A DNA stretch of 64,000 nucleotides from Comamonas sp. SCN 65-56 (GTDB lineage Bacteria; Pseudomonadota; Gammaproteobacteria; Burkholderiales; Burkholderiaceae_C), in contig NZ_MEDS01000025.1 in assembly GCF_001724135.1 (NCBI RefSeq), positions 546,098 to 610,097 of the forward strand, given 5' to 3'. The notes under the pieces were generated by a model that saw only the letters and a program-made list of their open reading frames with translations, was not told where the DNA came from and searched no databases. Of the stretch, positions 48,894-57,439 are shown one piece after another (the first letter of the stretch is position 1; each line of letters starts with the position of its first letter). Both the position numbers and the translations under genes were made by a program.

Positions 48894-49364
48894 TTATTTT
48901 TCCCATGTAGAAGTCGGCCACGCCGGATTCCATTCCGGATGATGCTCACGCAACCAGCGCTCGGTGTGGCTCAACAGTTTTTCTGCCGCTTGCAGGCCCG
49001 CCAGCAGCGTGGTTTGTGTGATCGGATCGCCCTCGTAGTCGCTCAGGTTGCGCTGGCGGCGCAGGGCGTCAAGCACGATCAAGTCAGCCTTGTCCACCTC
49101 CAAGGTCTGATCCAGCGTCTGGATCGCCGTCTGATGATGCCCCGGCTGGCTGGTGCTGGTGCGCCAGCCATTTGCCCACAACCCCAGCATGGCGCACTGC
49201 ATGATGCACTTGTAGGCCGCATCGAAGCGGTTGGTGGCGCTGATCTGCTGCACCCGCGCGTCGGCCAGATTCTGGTGCGCGGCCTGCAACAGCTTGACGA
49301 TGCTCGCCGGGTCAGGTGCTTGCGCTTGCAGGCGCCCAATGGCTTGCAAGTTGCTCAAGCTCAT
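48894..49364 (-). CDS. HEPN-domain protein, probable toxin of a HEPN/MNT module
   Basis: A 156-residue helical protein fitting the HEPN type that accompanies minimal nucleotidyltransferases. It shows a helical N-terminal half (ISATNRFDAAYKCIMQCAMLGLW), a conserved-looking DALRRQRNLSDYEGD segment in place of the catalytic R-x4-6-H motif, and a C-terminal helix ending in RWLREHHPEW. Related HEPN toxins act as RNases or are themselves modified by the MNT partner. Its start lies 53 bases inside the 3' end of the nucleotidyltransferase gene, so the two are translationally linked. Confidence 0.72.
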   Translation of the reverse strand: MSLSNLQAIGRLQAQAPDPASIVKLLQAAHQNLADARVQQISATNRFDAAYKCIMQCAMLGLWANGWRTSTSQPGHHQTAIQTLDQTLEVDKADLIVLDALRRQRNLSDYEGDPITQTTLLAGLQAAEKLLSHTERWLREHHPEWNPAWPTSTWEK

Positions 49365-49941
49365 GTTCGCTCCCCTTGATCCAGAGTTTGGGTTTGCGCA
49401 GTACGTCGCGCACGAAGGCGTCGCCCGCCCGCGCCCTGGCTGCCAGCTCGCTCGCGGCCCACACCACCGGGTTCACCTCGCGCCCCAAGGATGCGTGCAG
49501 CGGGTACAGCGCCTGCACCACCGCCACGAAGTCCGCCGTGCCGATCAGCAGCACGTCCACATCACTGTGGTCGGTGTGCGTGCCGCTGGCCACGGAACCG
49601 TAGACGAAGGCCAGGTCAATCTGCCCGTCCAGCGGCTCCAGCGCGGCGCGCAGCGCGGGCAGCACGCCGTGCGTCTTGCGAAAGATCGCGGCCAGCTCGG
49701 CGTGCAGCGGGTGTTGCACGTTCGCGCTGTAGCGCGCCTGGTTTCCCTGGTCACTGCGCAGCAGCAAACCCGCTTGTGTCAACTTGTCCACTTCGCGCGC
49801 CAGCGTGCCGGCATTGCTTCCTGTCAGGCGCGCCAGCTCCCGCAGATGCAGGCTGCGGTCGGGTTGCAGCAGCAGCGCCGCCAGAACCTGCTGGCGGTTG
49901 GCTGGGAACAGCAGATCGACCGCGTTTTGAGCGTTGCCCAT
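49312..49941 (-). CDS. Winged-helix plus minimal nucleotidyltransferase (MNT) protein, probable antitoxin
   Basis: About 209 residues with an N-terminal winged helix (LHLRELARLTGSNAGTLARE), then a DNA polymerase beta-type nucleotidyltransferase domain with the motif YGSVASGTHTDHSDVDVLL (GSxxxG plus DxD). In known HEPN/MNT modules the nucleotidyltransferase neutralises the HEPN partner, in some cases by adding nucleotides. The winged helix makes this protein a good autoregulator, and a 21-bp tandem repeat covers its start. ATGs at 49941 and 49962 both lie in that repeat. Confidence 0.82.
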   Translation of the reverse strand: MGNAQNAVDLLFPANRQQVLAALLLQPDRSLHLRELARLTGSNAGTLAREVDKLTQAGLLLRSDQGNQARYSANVQHPLHAELAAIFRKTHGVLPALRAALEPLDGQIDLAFVYGSVASGTHTDHSDVDVLLIGTADFVAVVQALYPLHASLGREVNPVVWAASELAARARAGDAFVRDVLRKPKLWIKGSEHELEQLASHWAPASAST

Positions 49942-49974
49942 AAGACAACGATTGTTGCCCATAAGGCAACAATT
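49933..49974. promoter_or_regulatory. 21-bp tandem repeat with TTGCC/GGCAA palindrome at the MNT start (putative operator)
   Basis: Two contiguous 21-base units (49933-49953 and 49954-49974) differ at two positions. Each contains TTGCCCATAAGRCAA, a near-palindrome (TTGCC...GGCAA in the second unit). They overlap both candidate start codons of the winged-helix/MNT gene. They are a likely site for autorepression, and may also mean the true start is at 49941, downstream of unit 2. Confidence 0.65.
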
Positions 49975-50011
49975 GACAAGGAACGAGCGGGTGATTTCGC
50001 GAACGCCCCGG

Positions 50012-50779
50012 TTATTTCTCGACGAACGCGCGCTCGACGACAAAGTCCCCCGGCTGCTTGGTGCTGCCTTCCTCGAAGCCGCGCTTTTGCAGCAGCTGCG
50101 TGAGTGTGACCAGCATCTGCGGGCTGCCGCAGAGCATCACGCGATCTTCCAGCGGATCGAGCGCTGGCAGGCCCAAGTCGGCGGCGAGCGTGCCGTTGTG
50201 GATCAATGCGTTGATGCGCCCCTGGTGCACAAAGGGCTCGCGCGTCACCGTCGGGTAGTACAGCAGCTGTTTTTGCACCATGTCGCCCAGGATTTCATGC
50301 TTGGGCAGCTCGTGCGTGAGGTAGGCATGGTAGGCCAGCTCAGAGACTTCGCGTACCCCGTGCACCAGCACGATCTGCTCAAAGCGCTCGTAGGTGTCCG
50401 GGTCGCGGATGATGCTCATGAAGGGCGCCAGCCCCGTTCCGGTCGAGAACAGGTACAGGCGCCTGCCGGGCAGCAGGTAGTCGGTCACCAGCGTGCCGGT
50501 GGGCTTCTTGGCGATGAGCAGGGTGTCGCCCGGTGCGATGTGCTGCAGGCGCGAGGTGAGCGGGCCGTTCGCCACCTTGATCGAGAGGAATTCGAGCTGT
50601 TCCTCCCAGTTCGGGCTCACCACGCTGTAGGCGCGCAGCAGCGGCTTGCCGTCGACCCTGAGGCCGATCAGCACGAAATGGCCGTTGGAAAAGCGAAGGG
50701 CCTGGTTGCGCGTGGTGGTGAAGGAAAACAGTCTGTCCGTCCAGTGGTGCACCGTCAGGACGCGCTCTTCGAAAAACAT
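50012..50779 (-). CDS. fpr: Ferredoxin--NADP+ reductase
   Basis: A 255-residue FAD enzyme of the bacterial FPR type (E. coli Fpr is 248). It exchanges electrons between NADPH and ferredoxin or flavodoxin. It shows the FAD-binding RAYSVVSPNWEE and the NADP-binding LFSTGTGLAPFMSIIRD and VHGVREVSELAY. The C-terminus VVERAFVEK matches the short aromatic-ending tail seen in bacterial FPRs. The ATG at 50779 (MFFEERVLTVHHW) is chosen; the frame is open upstream but without conserved sequence. It may reduce the ferredoxin at 7742, though nothing links them directly. Confidence 0.93.
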   Translation of the reverse strand: MFFEERVLTVHHWTDRLFSFTTTRNQALRFSNGHFVLIGLRVDGKPLLRAYSVVSPNWEEQLEFLSIKVANGPLTSRLQHIAPGDTLLIAKKPTGTLVTDYLLPGRRLYLFSTGTGLAPFMSIIRDPDTYERFEQIVLVHGVREVSELAYHAYLTHELPKHEILGDMVQKQLLYYPTVTREPFVHQGRINALIHNGTLAADLGLPALDPLEDRVMLCGSPQMLVTLTQLLQKRGFEEGSTKQPGDFVVERAFVEK

Positions 50780-50972
50780 CGTGTGGTCTGGGTCAAGGCA
50801 GCCGGGCAAGGCAAAAGGGGCGCCATCGCGCCCTGTCGCCAAGCAGACTGGGAAATCGGGAAAGCCCGGATTGTCGTGCATGCGGCGCTTGCAGTACCTG
50901 CGCAGCACCTCCGGTGGTCAAGGGGTACATTACCGCTCCCGCAACTTTTGCAGAGACACAGGGAGTGCTGAC

Positions 50973-52169
50973 ATGAAGCAGTGGACGGCCGCAGTGCTGG
51001 CGTCATTGGCCCTGGTGGCTGGATCGGTGCATGCCCAAGGCAGCTACACCATTGGCGAGATCAACAGCTACAAGGCGCAGCCCGCCTTCCTGATGCCCTA
51101 CAAGCAGGGCATGGAGCTGGCGGTGGAGCAGATCAATGCCGCAGGCGGCATCCACGGCAAGAAGCTGCTGCTCATCACGCGCGACGACAACGCCAACCCG
51201 GGCGAGACGGTGCGCGCGGCCGAGGAGCTGATCACGCGCGAGAAGGTGGACGTGCTCACCGGCGGCTTTCTCTCGCACCTGGGCCTGGCGCTGACCGACT
51301 TTGCCAAGCAAAAGAAGCGCTTTTACCTGGCGAGCGAGCCGCTCACCGACAAGATCGTCTGGCAGGACGGCAACCACTACACCTTCCGCCTGCGCCCCTC
51401 GACCTGGATGCAGGTGGCGATGCTGGTGCCTGAAGCGGCCAAGCTGAACAAGAAGCGCTGGGCGCTGGTCTATCCCAACTATGAATACGGCCAATCCGCG
51501 GTGGCCACCTTCAAGCAGCTTCTGAAAGCGGCGCAACCGGATGTGGAGTTCGTTGCCGAGCAGGCGACGCCGCTGGGCAAGGTGGACGCAGGCAGCGTGG
51601 TGCAGGCGCTGGCCGACGCCAAGCCGGATGCGATCTTCAACGTGCTCTTTGCCACCGATCTGGCGAAATTCGTGCGCGAGGGCAACACCCGCGGCCTGTT
51701 CGAGGGCCGCAAGGTGGTGAGCCTCTTGACCGGCGAGCCCGATTACCTCGACCCGTTGAAGGCCGAGGCCCCGGTGGGCTGGATCGTCACCGGCTACCCC
51801 TGGTACGCGATCAAGACGCCCGAGCACCAGGCATTTCTGCAGGCCTACCAGAAGCGCTTCAACGATTACCCGCGCGCCGGTTCGGTCGTGGGCTACAACG
51901 CCATCCTGTCGATCGCCGCAGGGCTGAAGAAGGCGGGCAGCAGCGAGACCGAAAAGCTGATCGCGGCCTTCGAGGGCCTGAAGGTCGATACGCCGTTCGG
52001 CCCCATCACCTACCGCGCGCAAGACCACCAATCGACGATGGGCGCCTATGTGGGCACGACGGCGGTGAAGGATGGCAAGGGCGTGATGGTGGACTTCCGC
52101 TACGAGGATGGCGCGAAGTTCCAGCCCTCCGACGAAGAAGTGAAGAAGCTGCGCCCGGCCGGGCCGTAA
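50973..52169 (+). CDS. Branched-chain amino acid-type ABC transporter substrate-binding protein (LivK-like)
   Basis: A 398-residue periplasmic binding protein with a cleavable signal peptide (MKQWTAAVLASLALVAGSVHA) and the type I ligand-binding fold: IGEINSYKAQPAFLMPYKQG, INAAGGIHGKKLLLITRDDN and GYNAILSIAAGLKKAG. The ATG follows AGGGAGTGCTGAC. It is the first of three genes of a liv-type importer. Family members bind branched-chain amino acids but also aromatic acids, amides or urea, so the ligand is open. The divergent region to fpr (50780-50972) should hold its promoter. Confidence 0.9.
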   Translation: MKQWTAAVLASLALVAGSVHAQGSYTIGEINSYKAQPAFLMPYKQGMELAVEQINAAGGIHGKKLLLITRDDNANPGETVRAAEELITREKVDVLTGGFLSHLGLALTDFAKQKKRFYLASEPLTDKIVWQDGNHYTFRLRPSTWMQVAMLVPEAAKLNKKRWALVYPNYEYGQSAVATFKQLLKAAQPDVEFVAEQATPLGKVDAGSVVQALADAKPDAIFNVLFATDLAKFVREGNTRGLFEGRKVVSLLTGEPDYLDPLKAEAPVGWIVTGYPWYAIKTPEHQAFLQAYQKRFNDYPRAGSVVGYNAILSIAAGLKKAGSSETEKLIAAFEGLKVDTPFGPITYRAQDHQSTMGAYVGTTAVKDGKGVMVDFRYEDGAKFQPSDEEVKKLRPAGP

Positions 52170-52181
52170 TCGCCGCGCCGC

Positions 52182-54089
52182 ATGGATTTCTCGGGCCTGC
52201 TCGTCCAGTTGCTCAACGGTCTGGCGAGCGGCGCCACGCTGTTTCTCGTCGCGGCCGGCCTGTCGCTGGTCTTCGGCGTCACGCGGATCGTCAACTTCGC
52301 GCACGGCTCGCTCTATGTGCTGGGGCTGTACGTGGCGTACACCTGCGTCGATCGCCTGGGTGGCGCCATCGGCTTCTGGCCCGCGCTGTTGCTGGCGCCG
52401 CTGGTCGTCGCGCTGCTGGCGGCACTGATCGAGGTGCTGCTGCTGCGCCGCCTGTACCACGCACCCGAACTGCTGCAACTGCTGGCCACCTTCGCGCTGG
52501 TGCTCATCCTGCGCGATGCGGCGCTCTGGCTCTGGGGCGCGGAGGATTTGCTCGGCCCGCGCGCGCCGGGGCTCGCGGGGGCGGTGGAGATCCTCGGGCG
52601 GCGCTTTCCCACTTATGACCTGTTCCTGATCGCCGTCGGCCCGGTGGTGCTGGCGCTGCTCACGTTGCTGCTCACGCGCACGCGCTGGGGCACGCTGGTG
52701 CGCGCGGCGACGCAAGACCGCGAGATGCTGGGGGCGCTGGGCGTGCGCCAGGCCTGGCTGTTCACCGCGGTGTTCGCGCTCGGCGGGTTGCTGGCGGGCC
52801 TGGCGGGCGCGCTGCAATTGCCGCGCGAGCCGGCCAGCCTGGAGCTCGACCTGCCAATGGTGGCGACGGCCTTCGTCATCGTCGTCGTCGGCGGCATGGG
52901 GTCGCTGCCCGGCGCCTTCGTTGCGGCGCTGCTCATCGCCGAGCTGAAGGCGGTGTGCATCTGGCTGGGCGTGGTGCAGGTCGGGGCGCTGACGGTTGCC
53001 TTTCCCAAGCTCACGCTGGTGGCTGAATTTCTGGTGATGGCGCTGGTGCTGATCTGGCGGCCCTGGGGGCTGATGGGGCGCGCGCCGGTGCTCGGGCGCG
53101 GCGATGCGCTGGCGGCGCCGGGGCTCAAGGTCGGCACGCGATTCACGGTGCGGGCGTGGCTCGCGCTCTTGACGCTGCTGGCGCTCGTGCCCGTGGCGCT
53201 GGGCGCGCAAAGTTACGCCACCGTGCTGCTCGCCGAGATCGCGATCGCCGCGCTCTTTGCCGCCAGCCTGCAGGCCATCGTCGGGCCGGGCGGCTTGCAT
53301 TCCTTCGGCCATGCGGCCTACTTTGGCCTGGGCGCGTACGCGGCGGCGCTGCTGGCGCGCGCCAGCGGACTGCCGATGGCGGCGGTGCTGCTGCTCGCGC
53401 CGCTGGTGGCCGCTGCCGGAGCGCTGGTCTATGGCTGGTTCTGCATGCGCCTGACGGGTATTTATCTCGCGATGCTGACTCTCGCGTTCGCGCAGATCAC
53501 CTGGGCGGTGGCGTTCCAGTGGGATGGCGTGACGGGCGGCAGCAATGGCCTGACCGGTGTCTGGCCCCCCGAGGGGCTGGCGAGCGGCGCGGGTTTTTAC
53601 TGGCTGGTGCTGGCACTGTGCGCGCTCGGCCTGTTTGGGCTGCGGCGCCTGCTGCACGCGCCGCTGGGCTGGGCGCTGCGCGCGGCGCGCGACTCCAGCC
53701 CCCGGGCCGAGGCCATCGGCCTGCCGGTGCGCCGCGTGCAGTGGGCGGCCTTCGTCATCGTGGGGCTCATCGCCGGGCTGGCGGGCGCGCTGTTTGCGTA
53801 TTCCAAGGGCGGCGTCGCACCCGATGCGCTGTCGGTCAGCAGCTCGGTCGATGCGCTGGTGATGGTGCTGCTGGGCGGCGTGCACGCGCTCGCCGGGCCG
53901 GTGGCGGGCGCGGCGGCCTTCACCTGGCTGCACGACAGCCTGGCGCGATCGACCGACTACTGGCGTGCGCTGCTGGGCGGCGTGATGCTGCTCTTGATTT
54001 TGGCATTTCCACAAGGAATTTCGGGTTTGGCGCAATACCGGCAAGCGCTGGCAGCTATCAAAACAAGGGTTTTTGGAGGCGTGCGGTGA
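52182..54089 (+). CDS. Fused branched-chain amino acid-type ABC permease (LivH-LivM fusion)
   Basis: A 635-residue membrane protein joining two permeases that are usually separate. Residues 1 to about 290 are LivH-like (FSGLLVQLLNGLASGATLF, VTRIVNFAHGSLYVLG, the TQDREMLGALGV loop). Residues about 315-620 are LivM-like (GPGGLHSFGHAAYFGLGAYA, DSSPRAEAIGLPVRRVQW). It starts 12 bases after the binding-protein gene. The C-terminus is formed by a dispersed repeat (54042-54074, read QALAAIK) that runs up to the next gene. Such fusions occur in other proteobacteria. Confidence 0.92.
   Translation: MDFSGLLVQLLNGLASGATLFLVAAGLSLVFGVTRIVNFAHGSLYVLGLYVAYTCVDRLGGAIGFWPALLLAPLVVALLAALIEVLLLRRLYHAPELLQLLATFALVLILRDAALWLWGAEDLLGPRAPGLAGAVEILGRRFPTYDLFLIAVGPVVLALLTLLLTRTRWGTLVRAATQDREMLGALGVRQAWLFTAVFALGGLLAGLAGALQLPREPASLELDLPMVATAFVIVVVGGMGSLPGAFVAALLIAELKAVCIWLGVVQVGALTVAFPKLTLVAEFLVMALVLIWRPWGLMGRAPVLGRGDALAAPGLKVGTRFTVRAWLALLTLLALVPVALGAQSYATVLLAEIAIAALFAASLQAIVGPGGLHSFGHAAYFGLGAYAAALLARASGLPMAAVLLLAPLVAAAGALVYGWFCMRLTGIYLAMLTLAFAQITWAVAFQWDGVTGGSNGLTGVWPPEGLASGAGFYWLVLALCALGLFGLRRLLHAPLGWALRAARDSSPRAEAIGLPVRRVQWAAFVIVGLIAGLAGALFAYSKGGVAPDALSVSSSVDALVMVLLGGVHALAGPVAGAAAFTWLHDSLARSTDYWRALLGGVMLLLILAFPQGISGLAQYRQALAAIKTRVFGGVR
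54042..54074 (+). repeat. Dispersed repeat at the livHM/livGF junction
   Basis: CAAGCGCTGGCAGCTATCAA followed by AACAAGGGTTTTT carries the shared repeat core. It encodes the last residues of the fused permease (QALAAIKTR). Confidence 0.6.
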
Positions 54090-55735
54090 ACTTGCTGGAC
54101 GTGACCGGGCTGCGCAAATCCTTTGGCGGCGTGCATGCGGTGCAGGGCGTGTCGCTCACCGTCGCGCCGGGCGAGCTGCTGGCGCTGATCGGCCCCAACG
54201 GCGCGGGCAAGACGACGAGCTTTCACATGCTTGGCGGGCAGTTGCGCCCGGATGCGGGGCAGGTGCTGCTCGATGGGCAGGACGTGACGGGCCGCACGCC
54301 GCGCGCGCTCGCCCGCTTGGGCGTGGGGCGCACCTTCCAGATCGCCGAGACCTTCGCCAGCTTCACCGCGCTGGAAAACGTGCAGATGGCGCTGCTGGCA
54401 CACGACGGCCGCCATTGGCGCGCCTGGCGCGGCGCGCGCCACTACCGGGCGAGCGACGCACAGGCTCTGCTGGATCAGGTCGGCATGGCTGAACAGGCGG
54501 CGCGCGCATGCAGCGAGCTCGCCTACGGCGACGTCAAGCGCCTGGAGCTGGTGCTGGCGCTGGCGGGCGAGCCGCGCCTCTTGCTGATGGACGAGCCCAC
54601 CGCCGGCATGGCGAGCGCCGAGCGCATCGCGCTGATGCAGCTCACGCGCCAGCTCGCGCAGGAGCGGCGCATGGCCGTGCTCTTCACCGAGCACAGCATG
54701 GATGTGGTCTTCGGCCAGGCCGACCGCATCGCGGTGATGGTGCGCGGCGAGCTGCTAGCCGAAGGAACGCCCGAGACCATCCGCGAGGACGAACGGGTGC
54801 AGCGGGCGTATCTGGGCAGCGGGTTTGATGATGCTGAAAATGAGATCTGCCCGCGCTTGCCAGACAAGGGCGAGAGGCCAAAAACACTTGAAATCGAGGG
54901 CGGGGGTGGGGGCCAGCCGACACCACACCCGCCAGAGCCTGTGCACGCACAAGCCGCCCCCATCCCCGCCCTCCCCCAGCGGGGGAAGGAGCCAGACGGC
55001 GCCCCTCAGGTAGCGCTGCTGGATGTGCAAAACCTGCACGCCTGGTACGGCGGCGCCCACATCCTGCACGGCGTCTCGCTCGCCGTCGCACCCGGCGAGG
55101 TACTGGCACTGATGGGGCGCAACGGCGCGGGCAAATCGACCACGCTCAAGGCCATCGCCGGGCTGCTCGCGCGCACCACGGGCGAAGTCGTCTTCAACAG
55201 CCGGGCGATCAATGGCTGGCCCGCCCACCGCATCGCCCGCGCGGGCGTAGGCTACGTGCCGGAGGAGCGGCGCATCTTCGGCGACCTGACGGTGCTGGAA
55301 AACTTGGAAACCGGCCGCCAGCACCCCCGCGCACGCTCGAACGGCACGCCGATCGAACCCTGGAGCGTCGAGCGCCTGTTCGCCCTCTTTCCCAACCTGC
55401 GCGAGATGCCCGATCGCCTGGGCGCGCGCATGAGCGGCGGCGAGCAGCAGATGCTCAGCGTCGCGCGCACCCTGATGGGTCAGCCGCTGGCGCTGCTGCT
55501 GGACGAACCCTCGGAGGGCGTGGCGCCCGTCATCGTGCAGCAGATGGCGCGCGCGGTGCGTCAGCTCAAGCGCCAGGGCCTGGCCATCGTGCTCTCGGAG
55601 CAGAACCTCGCCTTCGCACAGGCCGTCGCCGATCGCGTGGTGGTGCTGGAGCAGGGCCGCGTGGTGCACCACGCCCGAATGGCCGATTTCGTCTCCGACT
55701 CCGCGGCGCGAAGCCGCTGGCTGGGCGTGCAATGA
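54086..55735 (+). CDS. Fused branched-chain amino acid-type ABC ATPase (LivG-LivF fusion)
   Basis: A 549-residue protein starting at a GTG that overlaps the permease stop (GTGA). Residues 1 to about 247 form a LivG-type ATPase (Walker A GPNGAGKTT, Walker B LLLMDEPTAGM). Residues about 309-549 form a LivF-type ATPase (Walker A GRNGAGKST, signature MSGGEQQMLSVAR, Walker B LLLDEPSEGVAP). The linker of about 60 residues (54827-55008) is low-complexity and unlike either domain (EGGGGGQPTPHPPEP). Its DNA resembles dispersed intergenic repeats, suggesting the original intergenic region became coding. Separate genes with an undetected internal start are a second possibility. Confidence 0.9.
   Translation: MNLLDVTGLRKSFGGVHAVQGVSLTVAPGELLALIGPNGAGKTTSFHMLGGQLRPDAGQVLLDGQDVTGRTPRALARLGVGRTFQIAETFASFTALENVQMALLAHDGRHWRAWRGARHYRASDAQALLDQVGMAEQAARACSELAYGDVKRLELVLALAGEPRLLLMDEPTAGMASAERIALMQLTRQLAQERRMAVLFTEHSMDVVFGQADRIAVMVRGELLAEGTPETIREDERVQRAYLGSGFDDAENEICPRLPDKGERPKTLEIEGGGGGQPTPHPPEPVHAQAAPIPALPQRGKEPDGAPQVALLDVQNLHAWYGGAHILHGVSLAVAPGEVLALMGRNGAGKSTTLKAIAGLLARTTGEVVFNSRAINGWPAHRIARAGVGYVPEERRIFGDLTVLENLETGRQHPRARSNGTPIEPWSVERLFALFPNLREMPDRLGARMSGGEQQMLSVARTLMGQPLALLLDEPSEGVAPVIVQQMARAVRQLKRQGLAIVLSEQNLAFAQAVADRVVVLEQGRVVHHARMADFVSDSAARSRWLGVQ
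54837..54990 (+). repeat. Repeat-derived linker DNA between the LivG and LivF domains
   Basis: The first part (about 54837-54900) resembles the dispersed palindromic repeat (GCGCTTGCCAGACAAGGGC, then a CTTGAAAT end). The second (about 54955-54990) is a C-rich/G-rich palindrome (CCCCGCCCTCCCCCAGCGGG). Both are translated as the interdomain linker. Boundaries are approximate. Confidence 0.5.
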
Positions 55736-55806
55736 GCGCCCCCGCTTGAGCCGCGGGCGCTGGCCGCCTACGATGCAAGCCCCGCCCGCCCCTGCAGCGC
55801 CCACCG

Positions 55807-56352
55807 ATGAAACCGCTGAACGCCATCAAGCAAGCCGCCCGCATGCGCCAGCGCGAGGCGGCGCGCGCACTGCAGCGCGCCCTGGCACCCGCTGCCAGCA
55901 CGGCGCCGGCGGGTGCCCGGATCACGCCGCGGTTTCACTCTCGCGCCTGGCTGCTGCGCGGCATCAGCAGCCTGCCCGGCACGCTGCGGCTGCGCGATGG
56001 CGTGCTGTCGTTTGCCGCCAGCGACACCGGATCGGCCTGGGGTTGGCAGCTACGCAAGCTCGCGCGGCTGGCACCGGCGCCGGACGAATTTCTTGAATGC
56101 CTGGCCGACGGCAGACCCGCCGTGGTGTTCAGCCAGCCGCTGGCCCTGCTGCGCATCCACAGCCCGTGGTACTACTTCAAGGGTGGACTGGTTGTGCATG
56201 CCCGCGAGGCGTGCTGGCGCATCAGCTTTGGCGCGCCGGCGCGCTCTTCGGGGCAAGTGGGCCTGGCGCTGGCAGTCGACGAGCTGGGCAAGGTGCGCGG
56301 CATGCGCGCACTCGGGCACCAGTGGCTGAGTTTGTTGACGCCGCACGACTGA
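55807..56352 (+). CDS. Hypothetical protein (181 aa)
   Basis: A basic N-terminal helix (MKPLNAIKQAARMRQREAAR) is followed by an apparently folded region with Trp-rich segments (FHSRAWLLRGISSLPGTLRL, SPWYYFKGGLVVHAREACW). There is no signal peptide or clear transmembrane helix. I do not recognise the family. Codon usage is like its neighbours and the ATG starts about 70 bases after the transporter gene, so it is probably real. Its function is unknown. Confidence 0.65.
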   Translation: MKPLNAIKQAARMRQREAARALQRALAPAASTAPAGARITPRFHSRAWLLRGISSLPGTLRLRDGVLSFAASDTGSAWGWQLRKLARLAPAPDEFLECLADGRPAVVFSQPLALLRIHSPWYYFKGGLVVHAREACWRISFGAPARSSGQVGLALAVDELGKVRGMRALGHQWLSLLTPHD

Positions 56353-56434
56353 GGCGTAGAGGCAGTGACCAAAGTCACTGGTGCACCCCGGCGAGGTTGC
56401 CTAGGATACGGGTTTGAAGGGAAACACCTTGCCC

Positions 56435-57439
56435 ATGCCCCGCCTCTTTGGCCTTGGCCTTGGCCTTGGCCTTGTCGCCACCGCGCTGGCCCTGAGCGCC
56501 TGCGGCAAACCGGCCGAGCCCCCGATTGCCACCGCCATTGCACCCGTACCTGCGGCCCCGACCGCATCCGAGGCCGAGGCCACCTGCCTGTCGGCCCGCG
56601 ACTGGCAGGCACAAGGCAAGGGCGAATTCAAAGTCACCGACAGCGCCGACGATCGCCGCTATGAGCTGCGTTTCACCCTCACGCTACGCGGTCAGACGTT
56701 TTCCGAAGCGGTGCGCCTGCCGCCCGACATGGCGCAGGCCATCGTCAACGAATTGGGCGAAAACCCGGCGCAAACCCAGGTCTGTGCCAACCGCTGGTTC
56801 ATCCAGGATCTGGCGCAAGAGCGCGGCGGCAGCCTCGTCAGCGGCGAGCTTGCCGACGGCCAGTTGCGCCTGAGCGTGCGCAGCTACGAAAGCGGCGATG
56901 AAGAAAGCATGCGCATCGCCTGGGGCGAGGGCGGGCCGGTGCTCGTGAGCAGCACGGGCAAGGCGGTGGCGCTCAAGAGCCTTCCTGCCGTGCCCGCCGT
57001 GCCGGTTTTGGCTGACGCGCCAGCAAGCGCCACGGCCAGCGCCAAGACGCTGGAATGCAAGCTGGAGGAGACCGGCAACGCGCACTTCCTCACCTTGCAG
57101 GTGGATGCGCAAGAGCGCGTGCAAGCCCTGAGCTACACCGCCGCGACGCCCGGCGGAAATTGCAGCGTGGACGCCGACCGCAAAGACGGCGCCACCACTT
57201 GGCGCGATGCGCCGGATGCGACCACCATCACCTGGCCCGATGGCGAGGCCGGCGTGGCAGACAGCGCCTCCAGCCTGCGCCTCACGCGCGAGGGCAGGGC
57301 CTACGCGCTGAACATGGCGCACATGCTGATCAGCAGCTTTTGCGGGCAGAGCGCGGCGATTGCCAGTTTCATTGACCTCACGCCCGGCCAGGCCACCTGC
57401 ACCGTGCAAGAGCGCGAGAGCGAGCCCGAGAACGAATGA
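56435..57439 (+). CDS. Putative lipoprotein of unknown function
   Basis: A 334-residue protein with a lipoprotein signal peptide: a hydrophobic core built from Gly-Leu repeats and the lipobox LALSAC-G. The mature part has several Cys (ATCLSARDW, QVCANRW, GNCSVDA, QATCTV) that may form disulfides, and no recognised domain. The signal is encoded by a hexanucleotide repeat (56448-56474). A TTG at 56414 is an alternative start. It overlaps the next gene by 4 bases (ATGA). The product is likely anchored in a membrane facing the periplasm. Confidence 0.75.
   Translation: MPRLFGLGLGLGLVATALALSACGKPAEPPIATAIAPVPAAPTASEAEATCLSARDWQAQGKGEFKVTDSADDRRYELRFTLTLRGQTFSEAVRLPPDMAQAIVNELGENPAQTQVCANRWFIQDLAQERGGSLVSGELADGQLRLSVRSYESGDEESMRIAWGEGGPVLVSSTGKAVALKSLPAVPAVPVLADAPASATASAKTLECKLEETGNAHFLTLQVDAQERVQALSYTAATPGGNCSVDADRKDGATTWRDAPDATTITWPDGEAGVADSASSLRLTREGRAYALNMAHMLISSFCGQSAAIASFIDLTPGQATCTVQERESEPENE
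56448..56474 (+). repeat. Hexanucleotide repeat (TTGGCC, about 4.5 copies) in the lipoprotein signal peptide
   Basis: Four complete TTGGCC units and a partial one encode F-G-L-G-L-G-L-G-L in the hydrophobic core. Copy changes keep the frame but would lengthen or shorten the signal core. Confidence 0.85.
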
